Shown piece by piece: positions 56,139 through 64,000 of a stretch of DNA of 64,000 nt. The first letter of the stretch is position 1. Every line of letters begins with the position of its first letter. The stretch lies in contig NZ_CP011773.1 of the NCBI RefSeq assembly GCF_001021385.1, positions 3,720,001 to 3,784,000 of the forward strand, in the 5' to 3' direction. Both the position numbers and the translations under genes were made by a program. Under the pieces are notes generated by a model. The model had not been told where the DNA came from. It made no database searches and saw nothing but the letters and a program-made list of their open reading frames with translations. The stretch is from Mycobacterium sp. EPa45. GTDB taxonomy: Bacteria; Actinomycetota; Actinomycetes; Mycobacteriales; Mycobacteriaceae.

Positions 56139-56144
56139 TACGCT
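56139..56144 (+). promoter_or_regulatory. Leaderless-type -10 box of the DUF402 gene
   Basis: TACGCT ends six bases before GTG 56151. The box faces the uvrB promoter inside a 54-bp intergenic gap, so the two -35 regions must overlap and the two promoters probably compete. Confidence 0.5.
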
Positions 56145-56150
56145 TGCGCG

Positions 56151-56657
56151 GTGACCGTCCACCCGCCCAAGCAGGAGACGTTCGACCTGATCGCCTACAC
56201 CAACACCGATCCGAAGGGCATCGCTCGGGCGGTCGACGAGTACGTGGTCACCCCCTGGGGTCTGTACATGGCCCGCCCCACTCCCGGCCGTGCCCAGTTC
56301 CACTATCTGGAGTCGTGGCTGCTGCCGTCGCTGGGGCTTCGGGCCAATGTCTTCCATTTCAACCCCGGCTTCGAGCGGCCCCAGGACTACTACCTCGACA
56401 TCGGCGAGATCACCACCGGTGAGACCGCCTGGCAGGCCGAGGACCACTACCTCGATCTGGTCGTCTACGCCGGTGACCGCACCGACCTCATCGACACCGA
56501 CGAGCTGTTCGCCGCCCACCGCGATGGGCTGCTGAGCACCAGAACGGCCGAGGAAGCACTGCAACGGGTTGTCGTCGCGATCGAGGGGCTCGCCCGCCAC
56601 GACCACGACCTCAACGCCTGGCTCGCCTCTGCCGGGATGACGCTGACCTGGCGCTGA
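56151..56657 (+). CDS. DUF402 domain protein (Rv1632c-like)
   Basis: A 168-residue cytoplasmic protein. The DUF402 fold, related to nucleoside phosphate hydrolases and the FomD family, is seen in HPPKQETFDLIAYTNTDPKG, VTPWGLYMARPTPGR and the conserved acidic segment YYLDIGEITTG…HYLDLVVY, with Asp/Glu residues that bind a divalent metal in relatives. The substrate is unknown. It is divergent from uvrB, with the same neighbour in M. tuberculosis. Confidence 0.82.
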   Translation: MTVHPPKQETFDLIAYTNTDPKGIARAVDEYVVTPWGLYMARPTPGRAQFHYLESWLLPSLGLRANVFHFNPGFERPQDYYLDIGEITTGETAWQAEDHYLDLVVYAGDRTDLIDTDELFAAHRDGLLSTRTAEEALQRVVVAIEGLARHDHDLNAWLASAGMTLTWR

Positions 56658-56717
56658 GACGCCTCGAACCGGGCAACGAATCGGCACTGGCGTACCGGAC
56701 GGGTAGTCTGCCTAGCT

Positions 56718-57248
56718 ATGAGCTCCAGCAAGCGCGGATGGCTGAGGATCGTCGCCGCGGCCGCCCTGGCCGTGAGTTCTCAGTTAACGGCGGCGACCGC
56801 ACTGGCAGATCCAGAGCCGGCTCCCCCGCCGACGCCGGTGGCCAACGGCGATCCCGACCCGAACCTGCTGCACAACATCACCTACCGGGCGTCGGCGACC
56901 GGCACCTCCCGCGGCGCTGTGGTCGCGTACAAGATTGATGACAACAACGTCAACAGCGACCAGCCGACCCTGCTGCCGGGTATGACCTTCGAGGTCAACA
57001 CAGTGCTCCACGACCCCAAGAAGGCGGGCATGCAAGTGTCCATCCAATGGCCGTACGGATCGAATCTGCATTGCGAGATCCTGGCCGACGACCAGATCGT
57101 GGCGCAGGCGGATCAGTTCATCGCCCCGCGGTTGTTCCGTCCGAAGGACGACCCGCTGTACGGCACGATCCAATGCGGCGCACCGCTGGACAATCCCGCT
57201 CCGGCGTCAGCGCCAGCTCCGGCGCCCGCACCACCACCCGCCGCCTAG
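56718..57248 (+). CDS. Secreted protein with Pro/Ala-rich tail
   Basis: An exported protein of 176 residues, function unknown. The signal peptide (KRGWLRIVAAAALAVSSQLT, cleavage likely after TALA) is followed by a Pro-rich mature N-terminus (DPEPAPPPTP). A compact domain with two cysteines (NLHCEIL, TIQCGAP) follows, then a (PA)n tail ending APPPAA. It lies 13 bases before the F420-type gene. The Pro/Ala tail is like that of several mannosylated mycobacterial antigens. Confidence 0.78.
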   Translation: MSSSKRGWLRIVAAAALAVSSQLTAATALADPEPAPPPTPVANGDPDPNLLHNITYRASATGTSRGAVVAYKIDDNNVNSDQPTLLPGMTFEVNTVLHDPKKAGMQVSIQWPYGSNLHCEILADDQIVAQADQFIAPRLFRPKDDPLYGTIQCGAPLDNPAPASAPAPAPAPPPAA

Positions 57249-57249
57249 C

Positions 57250-57255
57250 TAGGCT
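57250..57255 (+). promoter_or_regulatory. Leaderless-type -10 box
   Basis: TAGGCT ends six bases before ATG 57262, giving the oxidoreductase its own leaderless promoter although it lies only 13 bases after the previous gene. No Shine-Dalgarno sequence is visible. Confidence 0.45.
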
Positions 57256-57261
57256 GGCCCC

Positions 57262-57702
57262 ATGCAAAAATCCGATCGTGTCGCGGCGGGCGGCGCCTGG
57301 CTGCTGGAAAACGGTCACCGGCTCCTGCTCGCGCTCACCGGCGGCCGCTACCCGCGCACCGTGATGGGTATGTTGACGCTCGAATTGCACACCGTCGGCC
57401 GCAAATCCGGTAAACCGTACGCCAACCTGCTGACGTCGCCGATCCACGACGACGACCGCATTGTCGTCGTGGCCTCCAAAGGCGGCCACCAAGATCATCC
57501 CGACTGGTACAAGAACGCGCTCGCCACCTCGGATGTCACGGTGACCGTTGACGGCGCGACGGTTCCGATGCGGGCCCGCAGTGCCAGCCCGGCGGAACGC
57601 GCCGAGTTGTGGCCCCGAGTGGTCAACGCCTACAAGGGATATGAGGGCTATCAGCGCAACACACCGCGCGAGATCCCGTTGCTGATTTTGGAACGCCGCT
57701 AG
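57262..57702 (+). CDS. Deazaflavin (F420)-dependent nitroreductase family protein
   Basis: A 146-residue split-barrel protein of the DDN/FDOR-A group, which uses cofactor F420H2. Family signatures are LELHTVGRKSGKPYANLL, VVVASKGGHQDHPDWYKNAL and the C-terminal YQRNTPREIPLLILERR. In M. tuberculosis the relative Ddn activates bicyclic nitroimidazoles; the native substrate is probably a quinone. The stop abuts the convergent coaE stop. Confidence 0.92.
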   Translation: MQKSDRVAAGGAWLLENGHRLLLALTGGRYPRTVMGMLTLELHTVGRKSGKPYANLLTSPIHDDDRIVVVASKGGHQDHPDWYKNALATSDVTVTVDGATVPMRARSASPAERAELWPRVVNAYKGYEGYQRNTPREIPLLILERR

Positions 57703-58884
57703 TCAGGTTCGCGACGTCCAGCCCGTCGTGTCGGCCCATGCCCATGCCCGCCGGTAGGCATCGAGGAACCACGGCTCCTTGGCCTCGGCGTAGGCCCCGA
57801 TGTCAGCCTGCTGAGCCGCCGACCTCTTGACGGCCAGGTAGTCGGCCTGCACGCCGGGGTTGGCCTTCAGCCAGTCCACGAACAGCAGCGCGAACTGCTG
57901 ATTGGGCCAGCCGTCCACCCGGACGTGTACGTTGGTGGGTCGACCCGGGTCTCCGGATGCGTGAAAACGCTTGCGCCACAACGCCGGATCTGTCCCCTCC
58001 TTGGGCGCGTCCGTCGTGATGGACTCGACGCGGGGATACCCGGCGCGCAGCAGGTCGTCGGCGAGTTCGTCGGCCACCTCGAGTGAGGGCACCGTCACCT
58101 GGACGTCGATGACGTCCTTTGCGTCCATGCCGGGCACCGCCGTCGACCCGATGTGGTCGATGCGCACCGCCCGATGCCCGCAGGTGGTGTTGAGCCGGGC
58201 CAGGATTCGCCGGGCCTGATCGGGCCAGGTGGGATCGGCCGGCACGATCATTGTCGAGCTCGGCACCGGGGTGCGGGTGGCGAGGTTGTGCGCGAACGGG
58301 AGGATGCGCTGATACCACAGCTCCCGGGCCTTCTCGACGAGTTGGCCGGAACTACCGGAGTTGTCCAGCCAGACGTCGGCCACCTGCCGCCGCTGCTCCT
58401 CGGTGGCCTGCATGGCGATGCGAGCCCTGGCGTCGTCCTCGCTGAATCCGCGATATTCGATCAGCCGCTTCACCCGCACCTCGGGGTCGGCGTTGACGAT
58501 GATGACCAGCGGGAACATCGGCGCCATCTGGGACTCGACCAGGAGCGGGATGTCCTCGACGATCACCGCATCCTCCCCGGCGGCGGCGATCAGCTCCGAG
58601 CGCCGAGTCGCCACCAGCGGGTGGACGATGCCATTGAGGACTTGGCGTTTCTCCTCATCGCTGAACGCGATCGCGGCCAGGGCGGGTCGGTCCAGTGCAC
58701 CGTCGGCCTGCAGAATCCCGGAACCGAAGGCGTCCACGAGCTTGGCCAAGCCTTCGGTGCCCGGTTCGACGACCTCGCGAGAGATGACGTCCCCATCGAC
58801 GACGATGCCGCCACATTCCGAGAACGTGGCGGACACCGTCGACTTTCCGGCGCCGATACCGCCGGTCAAACCGATGCGCAGCAA
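57703..58884 (-). CDS. coaE: Dephospho-CoA kinase fused to a GrpB/UPF0157 domain
   Basis: Phosphorylates the 3'-OH of dephospho-CoA, the last step of CoA synthesis. The N-terminal 200 residues are the kinase: RIGLTGGIGAGKSTVSATF (P-loop), IVVDGDVISREVV, and the ADVWLDNSGS lid. Residues about 205-393 are a nucleotidyltransferase-like GrpB domain (VRIDHIGSTAVPGMDAKDVIDVQV; GWPNQQFALLFVDWL). The fusion is usual in mycobacteria. I chose TTG 58884, seven bases after AGGG; the open frame continues to 58929, but that part is the rpsA terminator. Confidence 0.93.
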   Translation of the reverse strand: MLRIGLTGGIGAGKSTVSATFSECGGIVVDGDVISREVVEPGTEGLAKLVDAFGSGILQADGALDRPALAAIAFSDEEKRQVLNGIVHPLVATRRSELIAAAGEDAVIVEDIPLLVESQMAPMFPLVIIVNADPEVRVKRLIEYRGFSEDDARARIAMQATEEQRRQVADVWLDNSGSSGQLVEKARELWYQRILPFAHNLATRTPVPSSTMIVPADPTWPDQARRILARLNTTCGHRAVRIDHIGSTAVPGMDAKDVIDVQVTVPSLEVADELADDLLRAGYPRVESITTDAPKEGTDPALWRKRFHASGDPGRPTNVHVRVDGWPNQQFALLFVDWLKANPGVQADYLAVKRSAAQQADIGAYAEAKEPWFLDAYRRAWAWADTTGWTSRT

Positions 58885-58909
58885 TGCAGTGCCCTCACAG
58901 GAAGATGGT

Positions 58910-58951
58910 GAAAAAGAACCGCGCAGCACGTCGGTGAGACGTGCTGCGCGG
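58910..58951 (-). terminator. Intrinsic terminator after rpsA
   Basis: On the minus strand CCGCGCAGCACGTC, loop TCACC, and GACGTGCTGCGCGG form a perfect 14-bp stem (58951-58919), followed at once by TTCTTTTT (58918-58911). This is a textbook Rho-independent terminator, rare in such GC-rich genomes. It separates rpsA from coaE. Confidence 0.93.
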
Positions 58952-58976
58952 CTTCACTCGGCGAATGAGTGTCTTG

Positions 58977-60431
58977 TTAGGCGTTGCCCGCCAGCTTTTC
59001 GCGCAGCGCGGCGAGCTGGGCGTCGCTGGCCAGCGATCCACCGGCCGACTCACCCGAGCTCGACGAAGACGACGACGACGAGCCGTTGCCGGCCGGCCGC
59101 TCGGCCGCCTCGGCCTCAGCCTTGGCGAACTTCTCCATCTGCGCGGTGTGCATCTTGTGCCGGCGCTCGGCCTCGGCGTAGCGGGCCTCCCACTCGGTGC
59201 GCTGCTTGTCGAAGCCTTCGAGCCATTCGTTGGTCTCGGCGTCGAAGCCCTCGGGGAAGATGTAGTTCCCCGCCTCGTCGTAGCTGTCGGCCATACCGTA
59301 CTTCGAGGGGTCGAACTCTTCGGTGTAGTCCTCGTTGGCTTGCTTGAGGCTCAGCGAGATCCGGCGGCGCTCCAGGTCGATGTCGATGACCTTGACCATG
59401 GCGTCGTCGCCGACAGCCACCACCTGATCGGGCACCTCGACGTGGCGCTCAGCCAGCTCGGAGATGTGCACCAGACCCTCGATGCCCTCCTCGACACGGA
59501 CGAACGCGCCGAACGGCACCAGCTTGGTGACCTTGCCCGGCACGATTTGGCCGATCGCGTGGGTGCGGGCGAAGTGGCGCCACGGGTCTTCCTGAGTTGC
59601 CTTGAGCGACAACGAAACCCGCTCGCGGTCCATATCGACGTCGAGCACCTCGACGGTGACTTCGTCGCCGACCTGAACCACCTCGGACGGGTGATCGATG
59701 TGCTTCCAGGACAGCTCGGAGACGTGCACCAGGCCGTCGACCCCGCCGAGATCGACGAATGCGCCGAAGTTGACGATCGAGGACACCACACCCTTGCGGA
59801 TGGCGCCCTTCTGCAGCTGGTTGAGGAATTCGCTGCGCACCTCGGACTGGGTCTGCTCCAGCCACGCGCGACGGGACAGCACCACGTTGTTGCGGTTCTT
59901 GTCCAGCTCGATGATCTTGGCCTCGATCTCCTTGCCGATGTACGGCTGCAGATCGCGGACGCGACGCATCTCGACCAGCGATGCGGGCAGGAAGCCGCGC
60001 AGGCCGATGTCGAGGATCAGGCCACCCTTGACGACCTCGATGACGGTGCCCTTGACGGCCTCGTCCTTCTCCTTGAGGGCCTCGATGGTGCCCCAGGCGC
60101 GCTCGTACTGGGCGCGCTTCTTGGACAGGATCAGGCGGCCTTCTTTGTCCTCCTTGGTGAGGACCAGGGCTTCCACCTCGTCGCCGACGGACACAACCTC
60201 ATTGGGGTCGACGTCGTGCTTGATGGAAAGTTCGCGGGAGGGGATGACACCCTCGGTCTTGTAGCCGATATCGAGCAAGACTTCGTCACGGTCAACCTTG
60301 ACGATGGTCCCCTCAACGATGTCGCCATCGTTGAAGTATTTGATGGTCTTGTCGATGGCGGCGAGGAAGTCCTCGCTCGAGCCGATGTCATTGACGGCTA
60401 CTTGCGGCGAGGTTGCGACGGGACTTGGCAT
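58977..60431 (-). CDS. rpsA: 30S ribosomal protein S1
   Basis: mRNA-binding ribosomal protein of 484 residues with four S1 repeats. The repeats start near FNDGDIVEGTIVKVDRDEVL, KGTVIEVVKGGLILDIGLRG, GVVSSIVNFGAFVDLGGVDG and GKVTKLVPFGAFVRVEEGIEG. A C-terminal tail rich in Glu and Ala contains a nine-serine run (NGSSSSSSSSSGES). In M. tuberculosis this C-terminal region has been linked to pyrazinoic acid binding. ATG 60431 gives the family length; an in-frame extension to 60512 is leader sequence. Confidence 0.97.
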   Translation of the reverse strand: MPSPVATSPQVAVNDIGSSEDFLAAIDKTIKYFNDGDIVEGTIVKVDRDEVLLDIGYKTEGVIPSRELSIKHDVDPNEVVSVGDEVEALVLTKEDKEGRLILSKKRAQYERAWGTIEALKEKDEAVKGTVIEVVKGGLILDIGLRGFLPASLVEMRRVRDLQPYIGKEIEAKIIELDKNRNNVVLSRRAWLEQTQSEVRSEFLNQLQKGAIRKGVVSSIVNFGAFVDLGGVDGLVHVSELSWKHIDHPSEVVQVGDEVTVEVLDVDMDRERVSLSLKATQEDPWRHFARTHAIGQIVPGKVTKLVPFGAFVRVEEGIEGLVHISELAERHVEVPDQVVAVGDDAMVKVIDIDLERRRISLSLKQANEDYTEEFDPSKYGMADSYDEAGNYIFPEGFDAETNEWLEGFDKQRTEWEARYAEAERRHKMHTAQMEKFAKAEAEAAERPAGNGSSSSSSSSSGESAGGSLASDAQLAALREKLAGNA

Positions 60432-60524
60432 ATTGTTGGGTTGCTCCGGACAGCTTGAATCGTAGGGACAGTTGTGTGGTGCCTGTGGTGATGTACCCGC
60501 GACAGTGCACACAGGTACTTCCCG

Positions 60525-60554
60525 AGCCTACTCGACTAGGCACACGCTGGACAA
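60525..60554 (-). promoter_or_regulatory. Candidate rpsA promoter
   Basis: Minus strand TTGTCC (60554-60549), 18-base spacer, TAGGCT (60530-60525). This resembles a SigA promoter and leaves a leader of nearly 90 bases before the rpsA ATG. A near-palindrome, GCCTACTCGACTAGGC, overlaps the -10 box. Confidence 0.45.
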
Positions 60555-60592
60555 ACCCGGGTCTGTGAGCCCGCTGTGCGGCGCCGTTCGAA

Positions 60593-60598
60593 TACCCT
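60593..60598 (+). promoter_or_regulatory. Leaderless-type -10 box
   Basis: TACCCT ends six bases before GTG 60605, the start of the PrsW-like gene, and no Shine-Dalgarno sequence is seen. Confidence 0.48.
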
Positions 60599-60604
60599 GC
60601 TCAG

Positions 60605-61744
60605 GTGTCCTACCCCTATCCGCCGCCGCTGCCCCGGCCGGTCCGCAAGGTCGGCGCCCCGCTCGCGGTCATCATCATTCTCGGCACGATCGCCGGATTG
60701 ATCTTGACCCTTCTGACCGCGGTGAATCCGGCCGGAACGATCATCGGTTTCGTCCTGGCCACGGTGGCCACGATCTTGGTGGTGTTGTCCTACCTCTGGC
60801 TGGACCGCTGGGAGCCCGAGCCGCCCCGGCTGCTGGTGTTCGCCTTCGTGTGGGGTGCGTCGGTGGCGGTCGTCGTGTCGGTGGGCTTGGAGACGGTGTT
60901 CGATGCGGCGGTGAGCAACGGCGGCTCGGAGTCCAGCCCATTCACTGTCGCGGTCGGTGCCCCGCTGATCGAAGAGGCCGCCAAGGGCCTGTTCCTGCTG
61001 CTGATGATGACCGGCGTGCGCCGCGTCGAGCTGAACTCGCTGACCGACTGCCTGGTCTATGCGGGGATGACGGCAATCGGGTTCGCGTGGCTGGAGAACA
61101 TCTTCTACATCGCCGACGGCACGTCGCTGGGCGACTCGCTGCTGACCGCAGGAATGCGCCTTGTGATGGGACCGTTCGCCCATCCGTTGTTCACCACCTT
61201 CACCGCGATCGGGGTGCATTTCGCTCTGCAGCAACGAAATTGGTTCGCCAAGGCGGGCTGTGTGGTGCTCGGGTATCTCGCCGCAGTGGTGATGCACGGG
61301 TTGTGGAACGGTTCTGCGCTGGCGGGTCCGGGTGCCTACTTCGGGCTGTATGTGGTGTGGATGATGCCGGTGTTCGCCCTGGCCGTGACGCTGGCCGTGC
61401 GCAGCCGGCGGCGTGAGCAACGCGTCGTGGCCGAGAAGCTCCCGGGCATGGTTGCGGCGGGTCTGATCACCCCGGCCGAAGCCGGCTGGCTGGGGACGAT
61501 CCGCACCCGCAAAGAGGTTGTCGCCGCCGCGACGGGATTCGGCGGCCGCCCGGCCGGGCGCGGGGTCAAGAAATTCGCCATTCAAGTGGTCGAGCTGGCG
61601 TTCGTGCGGGATCGCATCGACCGCGGCTTCGGCGACTCTCGGGTGTTCGCCCTGCAGCAGCTCGAGGTCGACGGCGTGGTCGCGGCCCGCGCCGAAGCGG
61701 GCGCCGCGCTGCACTGGCTGAACGGCTACCGGCCGCCGATGTAG
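60605..61744 (+). CDS. PrsW-family intramembrane metalloprotease
   Basis: A 379-residue membrane protein with about eight transmembrane helices and a cytoplasmic C-terminal domain of roughly 100 residues. PrsW motifs are complete: LIEEAAKGLF (E123, E124, K127), GFAWLENIFY (E164), GPFAHPLFTT (H193) and VMHGLWNG (H231). B. subtilis PrsW cleaves an anti-sigma factor at site 1; whether this protein has a similar target is unknown. A short Pro-rich N-terminus precedes the first helix. Confidence 0.9.
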   Translation: MSYPYPPPLPRPVRKVGAPLAVIIILGTIAGLILTLLTAVNPAGTIIGFVLATVATILVVLSYLWLDRWEPEPPRLLVFAFVWGASVAVVVSVGLETVFDAAVSNGGSESSPFTVAVGAPLIEEAAKGLFLLLMMTGVRRVELNSLTDCLVYAGMTAIGFAWLENIFYIADGTSLGDSLLTAGMRLVMGPFAHPLFTTFTAIGVHFALQQRNWFAKAGCVVLGYLAAVVMHGLWNGSALAGPGAYFGLYVVWMMPVFALAVTLAVRSRRREQRVVAEKLPGMVAAGLITPAEAGWLGTIRTRKEVVAAATGFGGRPAGRGVKKFAIQVVELAFVRDRIDRGFGDSRVFALQQLEVDGVVAARAEAGAALHWLNGYRPPM

Positions 61745-61746
61745 GG

Positions 61747-63219
61747 CTAGGCAGAGACTGTGTAGCCGAGGTCCTCGAGCATGCCGATCTCAACCGCGCT
61801 GAGCTGAATCCGGCGAACGCCAGGGGCGATGCTCGGGCTCATCAACGACCCCGGGAAGGTTGAACCGTTCAGATGCGCGCCAGTGGCGTCCAGCGGCACC
61901 AACCCGCCGTTGGCGGCCACCGCAGTGGGCCCGCCGAAATAGACCCCGCTGCCGCTGCCGCCGATCCAGGAACCGTCGCTGCCGAACAAGTGCGCACCAG
62001 CGCTGTTGACGGCGTAGGAGTCCATTGTCGTTCGGTAGGTCGACAACAATGCGCTTCCGATCGTCGATAAGAGGCCCAGCGTGTGCACCAACTCATGTAG
62101 CGCCACCGTTTCGAAATCGGTTTCAAAGAACCCTGGGGTGCTGTCGAAGGACCACGTGTGCGCGGAGTTGAACACGATGGTGCCATCGGCCTGCGTGCCG
62201 TTCTGGTCGATCCCGGTGAGGATCTTGTGTTGCACCACAGTGTCTTCGAACTTTCCACTGCCGACGATGGCAAGGGAGCTGCTGCCGGTACCGAGCATGC
62301 TGGAGCCGGGTGTGCTCTCAACGGTGATCAGATAGCTGACGGTCACCGGGAGCGAGGCTGACGGCAGGATGTGGGCCGACAGGTAATCGGCTGCCCCTTG
62401 CAACGCTGCGCGCGAAGCGGGCGACCACCACGATTCCGATCCGGAATCGAAAGTGAACGCAAACTTCAACGCCGGCGTCCCGATTGCGTACTGGCTCACC
62501 GTGACCGACGCCGTCGTGCTGGGCGAGCGGAATAGGTTCAGGAGGTTGATATGCAGTCCGAGATCCGTTGCACGAACGGCGAACTCGTCAGTTCCGGTGA
62601 AATCCGGCCCTGGGGTGTAGGTGAAAGTGCCGTCGGAGGCAATCTGAACGGTGCCGTGCAGAGGCACGCCGGTGCCGGCAGGGACAACGTCGTACTTGAT
62701 CACGTCCCCTTCGGGGTCGACCGCCCCAACGGTTCCGCTGATCACCCCTTCATGCTGACCGGCGATCTGGACAGGCTGCACGGTCGGTGCGTTGTTGAAG
62801 AAGGTGCGGCGAATCTGCAACGAGACCTGGTCGAAAAAATCCTGGACGGGGTTCGCTGACGCCGAAGCCGCAGGCCGAGTCATGCTCGGGGCGCTGACGA
62901 TCGGATCCGATTTGGCCGTCACCGCATCCGGCGTGGTCGATGCCGGTCGCCTCGCGTCTACCAGCGGCGAGCCGAGCAAAGGGGTCCGGCGGGCGCTCGC
63001 AGCCGACGGCTTCGCGGCGGCTCGCAGGTCGGGCGCGGCGTGTCCGGACTGCCGAGCAACGCCACCGCTAGGCTTAGCGTGCCCTGTCGACGCAGACGGC
63101 GAATTCGATCGGCTCCCGTCATCGGCGCTTGCGACACCGGCCGCCTGCAGCCCGACCCACGATAGCCCGACCATGAAGGCAAACGCACCGACGCGCGCCT
63201 CCCACCCAACCTTCGACAT
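61747..63219 (-). CDS. Secreted Ig-like protein with HExxH metalloprotease-like domain
   Basis: An exported 490-residue protein. The signal peptide spans about residues 1-32 (GLQAAGVASA cleavage), followed by an Ala/Ser/Pro-rich linker to about 115. A Big_9/cadherin-like domain follows (GVISGTVGAVDPEGDVIKYD; GTFTYTPGPDFTGTDEF). The C-terminal half contains FETVALHELVHTLGLLS, a zinc-binding HExxH with Gly but without the third His of metzincins. The motif LMSPSIAPGVRR near the end resembles the Met-turn region of secreted zinc proteases. GGGGGG precedes ATG 63219. Confidence 0.78.
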   Translation of the reverse strand: MSKVGWEARVGAFAFMVGLSWVGLQAAGVASADDGSRSNSPSASTGHAKPSGGVARQSGHAAPDLRAAAKPSAASARRTPLLGSPLVDARRPASTTPDAVTAKSDPIVSAPSMTRPAASASANPVQDFFDQVSLQIRRTFFNNAPTVQPVQIAGQHEGVISGTVGAVDPEGDVIKYDVVPAGTGVPLHGTVQIASDGTFTYTPGPDFTGTDEFAVRATDLGLHINLLNLFRSPSTTASVTVSQYAIGTPALKFAFTFDSGSESWWSPASRAALQGAADYLSAHILPSASLPVTVSYLITVESTPGSSMLGTGSSSLAIVGSGKFEDTVVQHKILTGIDQNGTQADGTIVFNSAHTWSFDSTPGFFETDFETVALHELVHTLGLLSTIGSALLSTYRTTMDSYAVNSAGAHLFGSDGSWIGGSGSGVYFGGPTAVAANGGLVPLDATGAHLNGSTFPGSLMSPSIAPGVRRIQLSAVEIGMLEDLGYTVSA

Positions 63220-63347
63220 CGAAATCCCCCCGGTTTTCGCGCACGTGATGCGGTCCGACCGACGGTACCGCCTCCGACATCGTTGCACCGGTACTTTGCC
63301 AGACAAGTTTGCTCGCGCCCCGATTGAACTGGCGACCCGGGGTACAG

Positions 63348-64000
63348 CTAGTGCGCCGCCGCGTCCCAGCTTCGGCCGTACCCCACCGACACCTCCAGCG
63401 GGACATCCAGTGGATAGGCGCTGCCCATCTTGTCTCGCACCAACTCCTCGAGTGCGTCGCGTTCGCCGGCGGCCACCTCGAACAGCAGCTCGTCATGCAC
63501 CTGCAGCAGCATGCGCGACGACAGCCCGTTCTCCTTGATCGCCGAGTCGACGTTGATCATCGCCACTTTGATCAGATCCGCGGCGCTGCCCTGGATCGGG
63601 GCGTTGAGCGCGGCACGCTCGGCGGCCTCGCGTACCTGCCGGTTGCTGCTGTCCAACTCCGGCAAGTAGCGCCGGCGGCCGAACACCGTCGAGGTGTAGC
63701 CGTCTTTGCGGGCCTGGTCGACGATGTCGCGCAGGTAGTCCCGGATGCCGCCGAACCGGTTGAAGTACTGCTCCATCTGGACCTTGGCTTCTTCGGTCGA
63801 GATCTTCAGCTGCGCCGATAGGCCGTAGGCACTCAGCCCGTAGGCCAGCCCGTATGACATCGCCTTGACGCGGCGGCGCAGCTCGGCGTTGACCTCGTCA
63901 ATGGGGACGTCGAATGCACGGGACGCGACGAACGAGTGCAGGTCCTCCCCCGTCCGGAACGCCTCGATGAGCCCCTCGTCCTTGGACAGGTGCGCCATGA
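63348..64000 (-). CDS. polA: DNA polymerase I, C-terminal part (cut by window edge)
   Basis: C-terminal 217 residues of the family A polymerase domain, used in repair and Okazaki-fragment processing. The O-helix motif B appears as RRVKAMSYGLAYGLSAYGL, the dNTP-binding region follows, AALNAPIQGSAADLIKVAM is intact, and motif C is LLQVHDELLFEV with the catalytic Asp. The frame is open to the window edge, so the start and the 5'-nuclease domain lie outside. Confidence 0.96.
   Translation of the reverse strand, partial: MAHLSKDEGLIEAFRTGEDLHSFVASRAFDVPIDEVNAELRRRVKAMSYGLAYGLSAYGLSAQLKISTEEAKVQMEQYFNRFGGIRDYLRDIVDQARKDGYTSTVFGRRRYLPELDSSNRQVREAAERAALNAPIQGSAADLIKVAMINVDSAIKENGLSSRMLLQVHDELLFEVAAGERDALEELVRDKMGSAYPLDVPLEVSVGYGRSWDAAAH

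Noticed and set aside
53901-56150. A long plus-strand frame antisense to uvrB that runs into the DUF402 gene
   Set aside because: GC-rich antisense frame. The conserved DUF402 sequence begins at GTG 56151, six bases after a -10 box.
58941-60458. A 505-codon plus-strand frame opposite rpsA
   Set aside because: Antisense to a certain ribosomal protein gene; composition reflects reversed S1 codons.

Overview
The window is high-GC actinobacterial chromosome, most likely from a non-tuberculous Mycobacterium (Mycolicibacterium-type). From memory, the conserved genes follow the M. tuberculosis H37Rv block from polA (Rv1629) to argG (Rv1658), read here in reverse: argG-argR-argF-argD-argB-argJ-argC, pheT-pheS, an Rv1647-type cyclase, an Rv1645c-type protein, tsnR-rplT-rpmI-infC, lysX, uvrA, an Rv1636-type USP, an Rv1634-type efflux pump, uvrB, coaE, rpsA and polA. 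Both ends cut a gene (argG at 1, polA at 64000).

Bases 1-10144 hold the arginine operon, tightly overlapped and transcribed leftwards from a site with an ARG-box-like palindrome, then the two phenylalanyl-tRNA synthetase subunits. Bases 10262-20820 are accessory. An FMN glutamate-synthase-like protein and two small secreted proteins lie beside a three-gene, same-strand cassette: a membrane TrkA/RCK-RyR protein, a 1419-residue TIR-STAND-WD40 protein, and a patatin phospholipase. Its domain set (sensor repeats, NTPase switch, NAD- and lipid-directed effectors, ion-channel-like membrane protein) looks like a prokaryotic immune or conflict system and is the most interesting part of the window. 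The patatin gene appears frameshifted near its 3' end.

Bases 20915-28911 hold a rhomboid-like membrane protein, a class III cyclase, an MpaB-like oxygenase, an acyl-CoA dehydrogenase, and a PaoABC-type molybdenum aldehyde oxidoreductase whose first gene overlaps the tsnR stop. Bases 28908-35000 are translation genes; infC starts with an AUC codon behind a strong Shine-Dalgarno sequence. A divergent DUF1844 gene and the bifunctional lysX follow. Bases 35048-44600 carry an esterase, a CTG-started SDR, uvrA with a divergent MBL-fold gene, small membrane and lipoproteins, a CorA-like channel and a universal stress protein.

Bases 44949-51666 carry a GT-C mannosyltransferase-like protein, the covalent-trapping uracil glycosylase UdgX, a hydrolase, a 1120-residue secreted Pro/Gly/Ala protein built on a 57-bp (19-residue) repeat, and tRNA-Cys(GCA). 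Bases 51766-64000 carry MgtC, a drug-efflux MFS pump with an 18-bp palindromic operator, uvrB with a PafBC-type DNA-damage promoter facing a DUF402 gene, a secreted protein, an F420-type oxidoreductase, coaE fused to a GrpB domain, rpsA with a strong intrinsic terminator, a PrsW-type protease, a secreted Ig-like/HExxH protein and the 3' end of polA.

DNA repair is well represented (uvrA, uvrB, udgX, polA). Both uvr genes carry near-consensus RecA-independent damage promoters. Seven genes have a TANNNT box exactly six bases before their start codon, which suggests leaderless transcripts. All functional calls come from reading the sequence and from recalled family knowledge; no database search was run.
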